From Bradyrhizobium diazoefficiens (GTDB lineage Bacteria > Pseudomonadota > Alphaproteobacteria > Rhizobiales > Xanthobacteraceae), in assembly GCF_016612535.1 (NCBI RefSeq), contig NZ_JAENXS010000001.1, forward strand, positions 2,319,501 to 2,383,500: 64,000 nt of DNA, read 5' to 3'. How positions within the stretch are numbered: the stretch's first letter is position 1; each line of letters starts with the position of its first letter. This document shows, in pieces, positions 28,697-37,928 of the stretch. Made by a program: the position numbers and the translations under genes. The notes under the pieces are model-generated. The model searched no databases and was not told where the DNA came from. It worked only from the letters and a program-made list of their open reading frames with translations.

Positions 28697-30591
28697 TGTC
28701 CTATCACGAGGCCCCCGCGATTGCTGCCGCCGATGCGCCGCGGCTCGGCCAGGACGATCGCCCGACGCTGCGCTTCGTCACCTGCGGCAGCGTCGATGAC
28801 GGCAAGAGCACGCTGGTCGGCCGCCTGCTCTACGATTCCAAGACGCTGCTCGACGACCAGCTCGACGCGCTGGCGTCGGAGAGCAAGGCGGTCGGCACCA
28901 CCGGCGGCGATCTCGATTTCGCGCTGCTGGTCGACGGTTTGCAGGCCGAGCGCGAGCAGGGCATCACGATCGACGTCGCCTACCGGTTTTTCGCAACGAA
29001 GCTGCGCCGCTACGTCGTCGCCGACACGCCGGGACACACGCAGTATACGCGCAACATGGCCACCGGCGCCTCCAATGCCGAACTCGCCGTGGTGCTGGTC
29101 GATGCCCGCAAGGGCGTGATCACGCAGACCCGGCGCCACAGCCACATCCTGTCGCTGCTCGGCATCCGCCACGTCGTGCTCGCCGTGAACAAGATGGATC
29201 TGGTCGGCTTCGACGGCGACCGATTCGCGGCCATCACCGCCGAATATCTGACTCTGGCCGGCCAGCTCGGAATCTCCCAGGTCCAATGCATTCCGGTCGT
29301 GGCGCCCGACGGCGACAACATCGCCGTCGCCAGCGCGCGTATGCCCTGGTACACGGGGCCAACGGTCACGGCCTATCTGGAAACGGTCGACGTCGCCGGT
29401 GACATCTCACAACGGCCGTTCCGGCTGCCGGTGCAGTGGGTCAACCGGCCGCATGCGGAGTTTCGCGGCTTCTGCGGACGGATCACGAGCGGAACGATCG
29501 CAGCCGGTGAGGCCATCACCGTGCAGCCGTCGGGCCGTCGTACCCAGATCGCGCGCATTCTCACGCCGGGGGGCGAGCGCGACCGGGCTGCGGCAGGCGA
29601 ATCCGTGACGCTGATATTGTCCGACGAGATCGACGTCAGCCGGGGCGACGTGCTGACATCAGGATCTGCACCGCTTGTCTCGGATCAGCTGGCGGCACAT
29701 CTGGTCTGGTTCGATGACGAGGCCATGGTCCCAGGCCGGCGTTACGCGCTCAAATGCGGCACCTTCTCGACCGGCGCGGTGATCACGACGCTCGAGCACA
29801 ATATTGCCATCGACACCATGGCACGGGAGAGCGCCACCACACTCGACGCCAACCAGATCGGCTACGTCCATCTCAGCCTCGACCGCGCGCTGGTGTTCGA
29901 GGCCTACCGCGACGATCGCGAGATGGGCAGCTTCATTCTGGTCGACCCGATCAGCCATCGCACGGCCGCAGCGGGAATGATCGACCTGTCACTGCGCCGC
30001 GCCACCAACATTCACTGGCAACAGCTTGCCGTCGACAAATCCATGCGCGCGCGGCTCAAGCAGCAGCGGCCCTGCGTGCTCTGGTTCACGGGGCTGAGCG
30101 GCGCGGGCAAATCGACGATCGCCGATCTGGTCGACCGGCGGCTTGCCGAACTCGGACGCCATGCCGCGCTGCTCGACGGCGACAATCTCCGTCACGGCAT
30201 CAACCGCGACCTCGGCTTTTCCAGCGCGGACAGGATGGAGAACGTCCGGCGCGTCGCCGAGATCGCGGCGCTGTTCGTCAATGCCGGCATCATCGCGCTG
30301 GTCGCTCTGATCTCACCGTTCCGCAGCGAGCGCGACATGGCGCGGCACCGGGTCGAGGCGGGCGAGTTCATCGAGATCCATGTCGCAACCCCGCTCGCCG
30401 AATGCGAACGGCGCGATCCCAAGGGCCTCTATCGCAAGGCGCGCGCCGGCGAGCTGCCGGCCTTCACCGGCATCGACCATCCCTACGAGACGCCGCAGGC
30501 GCCCGAGATCACGGTCGACACCTCGGAATTGACGACGGAGGCGGCCTGCGAGCGCATCATCCGCTACTTGCGGGAGCATCATTATCTGTAA
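28696..30591 (+). CDS. cysNC: Bifunctional sulfate adenylyltransferase subunit 1 / APS kinase (CysN-CysC, NodQ type)
   Basis: 631 residues. The N-terminal GTPase (about 25-440) drives ATP sulfurylase and has G1 GSVDDGKSTL, G3 DTPGHTQY and G4 NKMD. The C-terminal APS kinase (about 455-631) has the P-loop GLSGAGKST, LDGDNLRHGINRDLGFS and ISPFRSERDMAR, and phosphorylates APS to PAPS. The fused form is the one found in nodulation nodQ and in sulfation systems. No cysH or cysI follows: the next gene is on the opposite strand, so the PAPS is more likely meant for sulfation than for cysteine synthesis. Confidence 0.96.
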   Translation: MSYHEAPAIAAADAPRLGQDDRPTLRFVTCGSVDDGKSTLVGRLLYDSKTLLDDQLDALASESKAVGTTGGDLDFALLVDGLQAEREQGITIDVAYRFFATKLRRYVVADTPGHTQYTRNMATGASNAELAVVLVDARKGVITQTRRHSHILSLLGIRHVVLAVNKMDLVGFDGDRFAAITAEYLTLAGQLGISQVQCIPVVAPDGDNIAVASARMPWYTGPTVTAYLETVDVAGDISQRPFRLPVQWVNRPHAEFRGFCGRITSGTIAAGEAITVQPSGRRTQIARILTPGGERDRAAAGESVTLILSDEIDVSRGDVLTSGSAPLVSDQLAAHLVWFDDEAMVPGRRYALKCGTFSTGAVITTLEHNIAIDTMARESATTLDANQIGYVHLSLDRALVFEAYRDDREMGSFILVDPISHRTAAAGMIDLSLRRATNIHWQQLAVDKSMRARLKQQRPCVLWFTGLSGAGKSTIADLVDRRLAELGRHAALLDGDNLRHGINRDLGFSSADRMENVRRVAEIAALFVNAGIIALVALISPFRSERDMARHRVEAGEFIEIHVATPLAECERRDPKGLYRKARAGELPAFTGIDHPYETPQAPEITVDTSELTTEAACERIIRYLREHHYL

Positions 30592-30628
30592 GGGCTGGTG
30601 GTGGAGTACCCTGGAGAGGCCACCGGCC

Positions 30629-30826
30629 TCAAAAGTCCGAGGCGATGCCCTTGGTCTCCCAATCGCCGTAGCGGGTGGGCTCGAGCCCCTTCGGTCCCTG
30701 AAGCTCTTTCGGCCTCGCTTTGGCATTGGCCGCGGCGGCTTGCCGGCGCGCCTCGGCCTCGGCCAGCGCGCGCTGGGCGGCCGGCGACAGCGGTTTGCGA
30801 TCGGGAACGGTGGTCTGGTCACTCAT
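30629..30826 (-). CDS. DUF1674 protein, SDHAF4-like
   Basis: 65 residues. The C-terminal motif GPKGLEPTRYGDWETKGIAS followed by DF is the DUF1674 signature, shared with the eukaryotic succinate dehydrogenase assembly factor SDHAF4, which protects the flavinated SdhA subunit. The N-terminal half is a charged Ala/Arg-rich helix. By homology it should act in the cytoplasm on SdhA; that role is inferred. It is convergent with cysNC and divergent from rsmB. In related genomes this gene often sits beside rsmB. Confidence 0.85.
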   Translation of the reverse strand: MSDQTTVPDRKPLSPAAQRALAEAEARRQAAAANAKARPKELQGPKGLEPTRYGDWETKGIASDF

Positions 30827-31014
30827 CGTCGAGCGTCCTAGCGCAGGATCAAACGCCGCGCGACGTCCAATAACGCATTGCTGAAATGGCCGCGACGGGC
30901 TGAAATGGCCAGAGGTCATTCTTACATTTGGCATATTCGCATGCCACAGCTGCGGCTCTCAAGGCATGCGCCCATATCGGCGGAACTGCCGCTCGCTCAG
31001 AACCTTACTTTCGC

Positions 31015-32361
31015 ATGCCATCTCAACGTTTCGCCCCTCCATCCGAAGTGCCCGGTCTCGCGGCGCGGCGGATCGCTGCCGACATCGTCGACGGTGTCCT
31101 GCACAAGCACCGCACGCTCGACGACCAGCTCGATGGCTCCGGCGCCCATCCCGGACTGAAGACGCTCGCCGACCGTGACCGCGCGCTGATGCGGCGCCTG
31201 GTGGCAACCATTTTGCGCCGCCTCGGCACGCTCGGCCATGTGCTGTCGCGCCTGCTCGACAAGGGCATTCCCTCCGACGCGCCGCGCGCGCAGAGCGCGC
31301 TGCTGATCGGCGCCGCCCAGATCCTCTGGATGGACGTGCCCGATCACGCTGCGGTCGATCTCTCCGTTCGCCTGGTGCAATCCGACCGGCGCGCTGCGCG
31401 CTATGCCGGCCTCGTCAACGCCGTGCTGCGCCGCTGCGCGCGCGAGGGCCAGGCGCTGGTCGAGGAGGTCGCCGCGCAATCGCTGGACCTGCCGCCTTGG
31501 CTGCTGGCGCGCTGGAGCGCGCATTACGGCGAGGCGACCGCACGGGACATGGCGCTCGCGCTCGGCCACGAACCCTCGCTCGACCTGACCGTGAAATCCG
31601 ACGCCGCGCAATGGGCGAGCCGGCTGCATGGGGAAGTGTTGCCGACCGGATCGGTCCGCACGGTCCTGCACGGTGCGGTGACCATGCTGCCCGGTTTCGC
31701 CGAAGGACAATGGTGGGTGCAGGACGCCGCCGCCGCACTGCCGGTCCGTCTGTTCGGCGATATTGCCGGCAAATCCATCGCCGATCTCTGTGCGGCGCCC
31801 GGCGGCAAGACCGCGCAATTGGCGCAGGCCGGCGCGCATGTCACGGCGATCGACCGCTCACCCGCGCGGGTCGCGCGCCTGCGCGAAAATCTCAGCCGGC
31901 TGTCGCTCCAGGCCGAGACTGTCGTCGCCGACGCCGTGGAATGGGCGGGTCCGGCGGACGGCTTCGAGGGTATTCTGATCGACGCGCCCTGCACCTCGAC
32001 CGGGACGATCCGCCGCCACCCCGACGTCGCGTGGTTGCGGCAGGATTCCGACGTTGCCGCGATGACCGTCCTCCAGCAACGGCTGCTGCGCAAATCCGTC
32101 TCGCTGCTCAAGCCCGGCGGGATGCTGGTCTACTGCACCTGTTCGCTGGAACCCGAGGAGGGCGAGCAGGCCGTCGCCGCGCTGCTCTCCGCAGAGCCCG
32201 CGCTTCGCCGCGTGCCGATCGAGGCCAGTGAGGTTTTCGGACTGAGCGAGATCATCACCACCGACGGCGACCTCCGGACCCTGCCGAGCCACCTGCCGCA
32301 CGCCGACCCGAAGCTCGGCGGGCTCGACGGATTTTTCGCCGCCCGGCTCGTTAAATCCTGA
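31015..32361 (+). CDS. rsmB: 16S rRNA cytosine-C5 methyltransferase family protein (RsmB/NOP2/Sun)
   Basis: 448 residues. The N-terminal NusB-like RNA-binding domain (about 1-140) is followed by an SAM-dependent methyltransferase domain. Motifs: LCAAPGGKTAQLA (SAM loop), DAPCTSTGTIRRHPD (general Cys), and YCTCSLEPEE (catalytic Cys). It would make m5C in 16S rRNA (C967 in E. coli). The start is taken as 31015 (MPSQRF); the frame is open from 30928, and neither start has a good ribosome binding site. Confidence 0.92.
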   Translation: MPSQRFAPPSEVPGLAARRIAADIVDGVLHKHRTLDDQLDGSGAHPGLKTLADRDRALMRRLVATILRRLGTLGHVLSRLLDKGIPSDAPRAQSALLIGAAQILWMDVPDHAAVDLSVRLVQSDRRAARYAGLVNAVLRRCAREGQALVEEVAAQSLDLPPWLLARWSAHYGEATARDMALALGHEPSLDLTVKSDAAQWASRLHGEVLPTGSVRTVLHGAVTMLPGFAEGQWWVQDAAAALPVRLFGDIAGKSIADLCAAPGGKTAQLAQAGAHVTAIDRSPARVARLRENLSRLSLQAETVVADAVEWAGPADGFEGILIDAPCTSTGTIRRHPDVAWLRQDSDVAAMTVLQQRLLRKSVSLLKPGGMLVYCTCSLEPEEGEQAVAALLSAEPALRRVPIEASEVFGLSEIITTDGDLRTLPSHLPHADPKLGGLDGFFAARLVKS

Positions 32362-32479
32362 TTTTGCACCGGATTTTGCTACCACTGGACTGATTCGGGG
32401 GCTTTCAAGGTGGTGTCAGAAGGCCGATTTTGGGATTAATAAGGATTCGTCGGAATCCTCTCCCCCTTCAAGGCAAGGC

Positions 32480-34237
32480 GTGTCGGTCGCTCAACGCAGA
32501 CGTATCTCGACGCTGGTGATGAACCGCTTCGCGCGGAACATGCTCGCGCGCGCGAGCGGGGGTTCCGTTGCGCTGTCGCGGGTCTGGCCCGGCCGTACCG
32601 ACCGGCTGATCATTGCGCCGCATGATCTGCGCACGGCGGACGCGACCCGCGCCGCCGAAATCTATGCCGGGCGCTTCGTCTTCGCCGGCAAGATCGTCAA
32701 CTGCCACGGCCGCTCGATTTTCGATCTCGATCCGCCGTCAGAGGACTGGGAGGTCGCACTGCTCGGCTTCGGCTGGCTGCGACACCTGCGCGCCGCCGAC
32801 ACGGCGCTGACCCGGGCGAATGCGCGCGCATTGGTCGAGGACTGGATCAGCAACCCCGCCAACAAGCGCCGGCCTGTCGCCCGCCGTGCCGACGTGCTGG
32901 CGCGGCGCGTGATCTCGCTGCTGTCGCAGGCGCCGCTGGTGCTCAACGACACCGATAACAAATTCTACCGACGATACTTGCGCGCGCTGGCACGCGAGAT
33001 CCGCTTCCTGCGCTACACCATGGTCAACATTCCCGACGGAGTGCCGAAGCTCCAGGTGCTGATCGCGGTGTGCTACACGACGCTCTGCCTCGCCAACCAG
33101 GCAAGTCATATCCGCAGCGCATCGAAAAAACTCTCCGACGAGTTGCAGCGGCAGATTCTCCCCGACGGCGGCCACATCTCGCGCAACCCAGGCGCGCTGA
33201 TCGAGCTCCTGATCGACCTGTTGCCGCTGCGGCAGACCTTTGCCGCGCGCAACATCGCGCCGCCGCCGGCGCTGCTCAATGCGATCGATCGCATGATGCC
33301 GATGCTGCGCTTCTTTCGGCACGGCGACGGCAATTTCGCGCTGTTCAACGGCATGAGCGCGACGTCGTCGGACCTGCTCGCCACGCTGCTCGCCTATGAC
33401 GACGCCCATGGCGCGCCGATGGCGAACATGCCGCACACCGGATTCCAGCGCCTCGATGCCGGCCCGACCACCCTGATCATCGACACCGGACCGCCGCCGC
33501 CGCCCGGCGTCAGCCATGACGCGCATGCCGGCTGCCTGTCGTTCGAGCTGTCCTCCGGCATCAGCCGTATCGTCACCAATTGCGGCATGCCGACCACGGG
33601 GCGCGACAATTGGCGGCCGTTTGCGCGCGGGACGGCGGCGCATTCGACGTTGACCTATCACGACACGTCGACCTGCCAGTTCGTCGAGATGTCGGCGATG
33701 AAACGATTGCTGCGCGGCGCGCCGATCATCAGCGGCCCGGTCGAGGTCGAGAGCTATCGCGAGATCGTGCAGGACGGCACGCTGCTCACGACCTCGCATG
33801 ACGGCTATCTCGCCAAATTCGGCGTCGTTCATCGCCGCGTGCTGATGATCGCCAATGACGGCGGACGTATCGACGGCGAGGACACGTTGTCGCCGCCGCA
33901 GGGGGCGCGGCTCAAGGGCGCTGACGCCGATTTCGCGTTGCGCTTTCATCTGCATCCCGCAGTGAAGGCGAGCCGGCTGTCGGATGCCCGCGGCGTGATG
34001 CTGGTGCTGCCGAACCGCGACGTCTGGACCTTCGAAGCGCTCGACGACAAGGTCGACCTCGAGGACAGCGTGTTCCTGGCCGGCAATGACGGCCCCCGGC
34101 GCACCGCCCAGATCGTGATTCGCCAGGATGCCCGCCAGGCGCCCTCGATCCGCTGGAGTTTTGTGCGTTCCTCGGCCTCACCTGCGGTCACCAATGCTCG
34201 CCGAAATGCGCGGCGCGAGCCGGAACTGCCGCTGTAA
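32480..34237 (+). CDS. Heparinase II/III-family protein
   Basis: 585 residues. The N-terminal alpha/alpha-toroid part (about 60-340) and a C-terminal beta-rich heparinase II/III domain (about 350-570, from GFQRLDAGPTTLIIDTG through GTAAHSTLTYHDTSTC and YLAKFGVVHRR) give the family layout. No signal peptide is visible, unusual for a secreted lyase; related alphaproteobacterial proteins are likewise cytoplasmic by sequence and their substrates are unknown. The start is a GTG at 32480 behind AAGGC; ATG 32519 is an alternative. It lies between rsmB and purH, a common order in Bradyrhizobium as far as I recall. Confidence 0.85.
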   Translation: MSVAQRRRISTLVMNRFARNMLARASGGSVALSRVWPGRTDRLIIAPHDLRTADATRAAEIYAGRFVFAGKIVNCHGRSIFDLDPPSEDWEVALLGFGWLRHLRAADTALTRANARALVEDWISNPANKRRPVARRADVLARRVISLLSQAPLVLNDTDNKFYRRYLRALAREIRFLRYTMVNIPDGVPKLQVLIAVCYTTLCLANQASHIRSASKKLSDELQRQILPDGGHISRNPGALIELLIDLLPLRQTFAARNIAPPPALLNAIDRMMPMLRFFRHGDGNFALFNGMSATSSDLLATLLAYDDAHGAPMANMPHTGFQRLDAGPTTLIIDTGPPPPPGVSHDAHAGCLSFELSSGISRIVTNCGMPTTGRDNWRPFARGTAAHSTLTYHDTSTCQFVEMSAMKRLLRGAPIISGPVEVESYREIVQDGTLLTTSHDGYLAKFGVVHRRVLMIANDGGRIDGEDTLSPPQGARLKGADADFALRFHLHPAVKASRLSDARGVMLVLPNRDVWTFEALDDKVDLEDSVFLAGNDGPRRTAQIVIRQDARQAPSIRWSFVRSSASPAVTNARRNARREPELPL

Positions 34238-34299
34238 AGAGCTGCGATTCGGCCCTATCTGATCGTTGTGAAGGGCGTTGAAAACTGCTATCGAGCGCT

Positions 34300-34373
34300 C
34301 GTTCGCGCGACTGGCGACCTTGGATGGAGCACCATCGGGAAGCGCGAGACATATGAGCCGCGCGCCTGGGCAT
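34300..34373 (+). promoter_or_regulatory. ZTP (pfl) riboswitch in the purH leader
   Basis: The sequence carries the conserved core of the ZTP aptamer: GCGCGACTGGCGA, then a hairpin GATGG-AGCA-CCATC followed by GGGAAGCG, and after a variable stretch CCGCGCGCCTGGGCA. It lies 31 bases upstream of the purH start. ZTP/ZMP (AICAR phosphates) build up when 10-formyl-tetrahydrofolate is short, and PurH consumes ZMP, so the ligand fits the gene. No clear U-tract follows, so control of translation is more likely than termination. Confidence 0.85.
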
Positions 34374-34403
34374 AGACACTCCTTAAGACAGAGGATCTTG
34401 CTC

Positions 34404-35996
34404 ATGACTGACCATCCCCGCCGCGTCACCCGCGCCCTGCTTTCCGTCTCCGACAAAACCGGCCTGATCGAGTTCGCGAAGGCGCTTGCCACCCATGGCG
34501 TCGAGCTGGTCTCGACCGGCGGCACCGCCAAGGCGATCGCGAGCGCCGGCCTCAAGGTGAAAGACGTCTCCGAGCTGACCGGCTTCCCTGAGATGATGGA
34601 CGGCCGCGTCAAGACGCTGCATCCCAAGGTGCATGGCGGCCTGCTCGCGATCCGCGACAACAAGGACCATGCGGACGCGATGAAGGCGCACGGCATTGCG
34701 CCGATCGACCTTCTCGTCGTCAACCTCTATCCGTTCGAGGCGACGGTCGAGAACGGCGCGGGCTTCGAAGACTGCATCGAGAACATCGACATCGGCGGCC
34801 CCGCGATGATCCGCGCCGCCGCGAAGAACCATGACGACGTCGCCGTCGTGGTCGAGGCGGACGACTACAAGGCCGTGCTCGACGAGCTCGCCGCCAACAA
34901 CGGCGCGACCACGCTCAAGCTGCGCCGGCGGTTGGCCGCAAAGGCCTATGCACGCACCGCGGCCTATGACGCTGCGATCTCGAACTGGTTCAACCGGCAG
35001 CTCGAAATCGACGCACCCGATTTCCGCGCCTTCGGCGGCAGATTGATTCAGTCGCTGCGCTACGGCGAGAACCCGCACCAGACCGCCGCGTTCTACGCCA
35101 CGCCCGACAAGCGTCCGGGCGTCTCGACTGCGCGACAGCTGCAGGGCAAGGAGCTCTCCTACAACAACATCAACGACACCGATGCGGCCTATGAATGCAT
35201 CGGCGAATTCGATACTTCGCGCACCGCGGCCTGCGTCATCGTCAAGCATGCCAATCCCTGCGGCGTCGCAGAAGGCTCGAACCTCGTCGAGGCCTATCGC
35301 AAGGCACTCGCCTGCGATTCGACCTCGGCCTATGGCGGCATCATCGCGATGAACCGCGCGCTCGACGCCGACACCGCGCGCGAGATCACGAAAATCTTCA
35401 CCGAGGTGATCATCGCACCCGGCGCCAGCGAAGAGGCGATCGCCATCATCGGCGCGCGCAAGAATCTGCGCCTGCTGCTCGCCGGCAGCCTGCCCGATCC
35501 GCGCGCACCGGGCCTCACCGCCAAGACGGTGGCCGGTGGCCTCCTCGTGCAGAGCCGCGACAATGCCGTCGTCGACGACATGACGTTCAAGATTGTCACC
35601 AAGCGCGCACCCGATGATTCCGAGATGCGCGACCTGAAGTTCGCCTTCCGCGTGGCAAAACACGTCAAGTCCAACACCATCATCTACGCCAAGGATCTCG
35701 CCACCGTCGGCATCGGCGCCGGTCAGATGAGCCGGGTGGATTCAGCCCGCATCGCGGCGCGGAAAGCCCAGGATGCAGCCAATGAACTGAAGCTCGCGGA
35801 GCCACTGACCAAGGGCTCGGTGGTGGCGTCGGATGCGTTCTTCCCGTTCGCCGATGGCATGCTCGCCTGCATCGAAGCCGGCGCCACCGCCGTGGTGCAG
35901 CCCGGCGGCTCGATGCGCGACGACGAAGTGATCAAGGCCGCCGACGAGCACGGCATCGCCATGGTGTTCACGGGGAGGCGGCATTTCAGGCACTAG
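34404..35996 (+). CDS. purH: AICAR formyltransferase / IMP cyclohydrolase
   Basis: 530 residues, full length. It carries out the last two steps of de novo IMP synthesis in the cytoplasm. The N-terminal IMP cyclohydrolase domain (about 1-200) includes [20 protein letters not shown] and [13 protein letters not shown]; the C-terminal transformylase has [24 protein letters not shown] (catalytic Lys-His) and [10 protein letters not shown]. The start at 34404 is preceded by GAGG; the frame extends upstream through the riboswitch but that part is not coding. Regulated by the ZTP riboswitch just upstream. Confidence 0.97.
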   Translation: MTDHPRRVTRALLSVSDKTGLIEFAKALATHGVELVSTGGTAKAIASAGLKVKDVSELTGFPEMMDGRVKTLHPKVHGGLLAIRDNKDHADAMKAHGIAPIDLLVVNLYPFEATVENGAGFEDCIENIDIGGPAMIRAAAKNHDDVAVVVEADDYKAVLDELAANNGATTLKLRRRLAAKAYARTAAYDAAISNWFNRQLEIDAPDFRAFGGRLIQSLRYGENPHQTAAFYATPDKRPGVSTARQLQGKELSYNNINDTDAAYECIGEFDTSRTAACVIVKHANPCGVAEGSNLVEAYRKALACDSTSAYGGIIAMNRALDADTAREITKIFTEVIIAPGASEEAIAIIGARKNLRLLLAGSLPDPRAPGLTAKTVAGGLLVQSRDNAVVDDMTFKIVTKRAPDDSEMRDLKFAFRVAKHVKSNTIIYAKDLATVGIGAGQMSRVDSARIAARKAQDAANELKLAEPLTKGSVVASDAFFPFADGMLACIEAGATAVVQPGGSMRDDEVIKAADEHGIAMVFTGRRHFRH

Positions 35997-36398
35997 CTAG
36001 CGATTCGCGTCAGGCAAAACAGGCATCTGCAGGGGCACGCGTTGCACAACCTTGACCCAAGCCAAATCTAGCACCCGCAAGATGCCTGGATCGCCTGCGT
36101 ATTTCCCACGCAGTGATCTCTCGCTGTTCGTGACTTCGCCGCAATGCAGAGATTGCAAAATGCTCCCGATGTCCGCGAGCTGAGCCTTGCGTTCGGGATC
36201 GAATGCTCTTTTCGACCACTCGGCGCATGCATAGCTTCGACCAACGAGTTCCAACACGTCGGATGGAATATCGGTAGGGGCAAACTGCGAGTAGGCTGCC
36301 GAAGCAAGCCAGATCGAACCCACATAGATGCCCGCCACCAGAAGCCTAGGTATTGTGGGGACGATTCTTGACCAATTTAACAGATGCGTCTGGGCCAT
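35997..36398 (-). CDS. Hypothetical protein with one N-terminal membrane helix
   Basis: 133 residues; the stop directly abuts the convergent purH stop (CTAGCTAG). A hydrophobic segment at about 17-37 (LLVAGIYVGSIWLASAAYS) could be an anchor or uncleaved signal, with a short soluble domain containing two Cys. The local GC is lower than in the neighbours, hinting at an acquired or fast-evolving gene. No ribosome binding site is evident and I do not recognise a family. Coding status is moderately uncertain. Confidence 0.5.
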   Translation of the reverse strand: MAQTHLLNWSRIVPTIPRLLVAGIYVGSIWLASAAYSQFAPTDIPSDVLELVGRSYACAEWSKRAFDPERKAQLADIGSILQSLHCGEVTNSERSLRGKYAGDPGILRVLDLAWVKVVQRVPLQMPVLPDANR

Positions 36399-36442
36399 GG
36401 CGGTCGATCGATCCGTGTTAATCCATCAAGGTGCAAGCGCGG

Positions 36443-37828
36443 TCAGTCCCGCACCCTCATCAGCAGCGCGAGCCCCGCGACGAAGAACACCACCAGCACG
36501 GCCATGCCGGCCTTCTGGCTGGCGGTTACCGCGGTGATAACACCTATCAGAAGCGGACCGATGAAGGACGTCACCTTTCCGGTCAGCGCGAACAAGCCAA
36601 AATACTGCGCGATGCGATCCTTCGGCGCGAGGTGGATCAGCAGCGTGCGCGAGGCGGCCTGGAGCGGGCCACCGGCCGCGCCGATCAGGCAGCCCAACAC
36701 GACATAGGCACGCTCGGCGGCGGCAGCGAACATCGGGCCCCCCGGCACCGGCGGCGCGACCTTGACGAACAGCACGCTGTCCTTGTCGACGAGCAGGATG
36801 GCCGCCACCGAGAGCAGCAGGATCAGCATGCTGCCGGCGATGACGCGCTTTGGCCCGAGGAAATCATCGAGCTTGCCGCCGATCCACGCGCCGAAGGTAC
36901 CAGCGATGGCGAGGATGATTCCGAACGTGCCGATCTGGATCGTGTGCCAGCCAAAGGTGCCGGCGGCATAGATGCCACCGAACGCAAACAGCGACACCAG
37001 GCCGTCCGTGTAGATCATGTTGGCGAGCAGAAACGCCGCCAGCGATTTCTGCTGCGGCAGGTCCTTCAGCGATTGCTTCAGGTCGGCCAGGCCTTCATGC
37101 AACGCCTCGCGCACCGGTAGCTTCGCTGGATAATCCGGCGTGAACAGGAACATCGGCGTCACGAAGATGATGAACCACAGCCCGGTCAACGGCCCGGCCG
37201 CACGGTCACCCTGATGGGTTGCGGGATCGAGCCCGAACAGCGGCGTGAAGCCGAGCAGTGTGCGGCCGGTCTCGGGATTGGCGGCGAGGAAGCCGAGCAC
37301 GATGATCAGGCTGACGATGCCGCCGATGTAACCCGTGGCCCAGCCGGTGCCGGAGAGCCGGCCAATCCGCTCCGGCGGCACCAGGGTCGGCATCATCGCA
37401 TTATTGAAGACGGTGGCGAACTCCGCGCCGACGCTGGCGAGCGCGACCGCGGTGAGCAGCGGCGGAATGATGGCGTGGTCGCCGGGCTTGCCGATCCACA
37501 ATGCGCAGGAGGCCACCACCAGGAGCGCACCGAATGCGGCGATCCAGGGCTTTCGCCGGCCGGAGGCATCCGCGATGGCCCCTAGCACCGGCGACAGCAG
37601 CGCGATCGCCAGGCCCGCAGCTGCCATCGCAAAGCCCCACAGCGATTGGCCGGTGGCAGCATCTGGCGCGATGCTGGTGGCGAAATAGGGCGCGAACACG
37701 AAGGTCGTGATCAGCGTGAAATACGGCTGCGCAGCCCAGTCGAAGAAGATCCAGCTGATGACGGCGGCGCGCGGCGGATAGGTCCGCTGCGCGCCGGCCA
37801 TGCGCACATCCGGGGCGATCGTCGTCAT
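36443..37828 (-). CDS. MFS transporter, UMF1/Atg22-like family
   Basis: 461 residues with about 12 transmembrane helices. The opening SWIFFDWAAQPYFTLITTFVFAPYF is the characteristic N-terminal motif of the UMF1 (unknown major facilitator 1) family related to yeast Atg22, a vacuolar amino-acid exporter. Further support: ADASGRRKPWIA after helix 2 and a WATGYIGG-like stretch. Substrate unknown. ATG at 37828 with GAGGA about 11 bases upstream; a GTG lies one codon earlier. Divergent from ggt. Confidence 0.88.
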   Translation of the reverse strand: MTTIAPDVRMAGAQRTYPPRAAVISWIFFDWAAQPYFTLITTFVFAPYFATSIAPDAATGQSLWGFAMAAAGLAIALLSPVLGAIADASGRRKPWIAAFGALLVVASCALWIGKPGDHAIIPPLLTAVALASVGAEFATVFNNAMMPTLVPPERIGRLSGTGWATGYIGGIVSLIIVLGFLAANPETGRTLLGFTPLFGLDPATHQGDRAAGPLTGLWFIIFVTPMFLFTPDYPAKLPVREALHEGLADLKQSLKDLPQQKSLAAFLLANMIYTDGLVSLFAFGGIYAAGTFGWHTIQIGTFGIILAIAGTFGAWIGGKLDDFLGPKRVIAGSMLILLLSVAAILLVDKDSVLFVKVAPPVPGGPMFAAAAERAYVVLGCLIGAAGGPLQAASRTLLIHLAPKDRIAQYFGLFALTGKVTSFIGPLLIGVITAVTASQKAGMAVLVVFFVAGLALLMRVRD

Positions 37829-37928
37829 CACGCGGTCCTCATCACAAACAGTTTTGCCTCTCTTAGCGCAAACCGTATAGCATTACAGCGACGCGTTTGA
37901 ACTGGGCTGAAGCCTCGGCGGCAATTTG

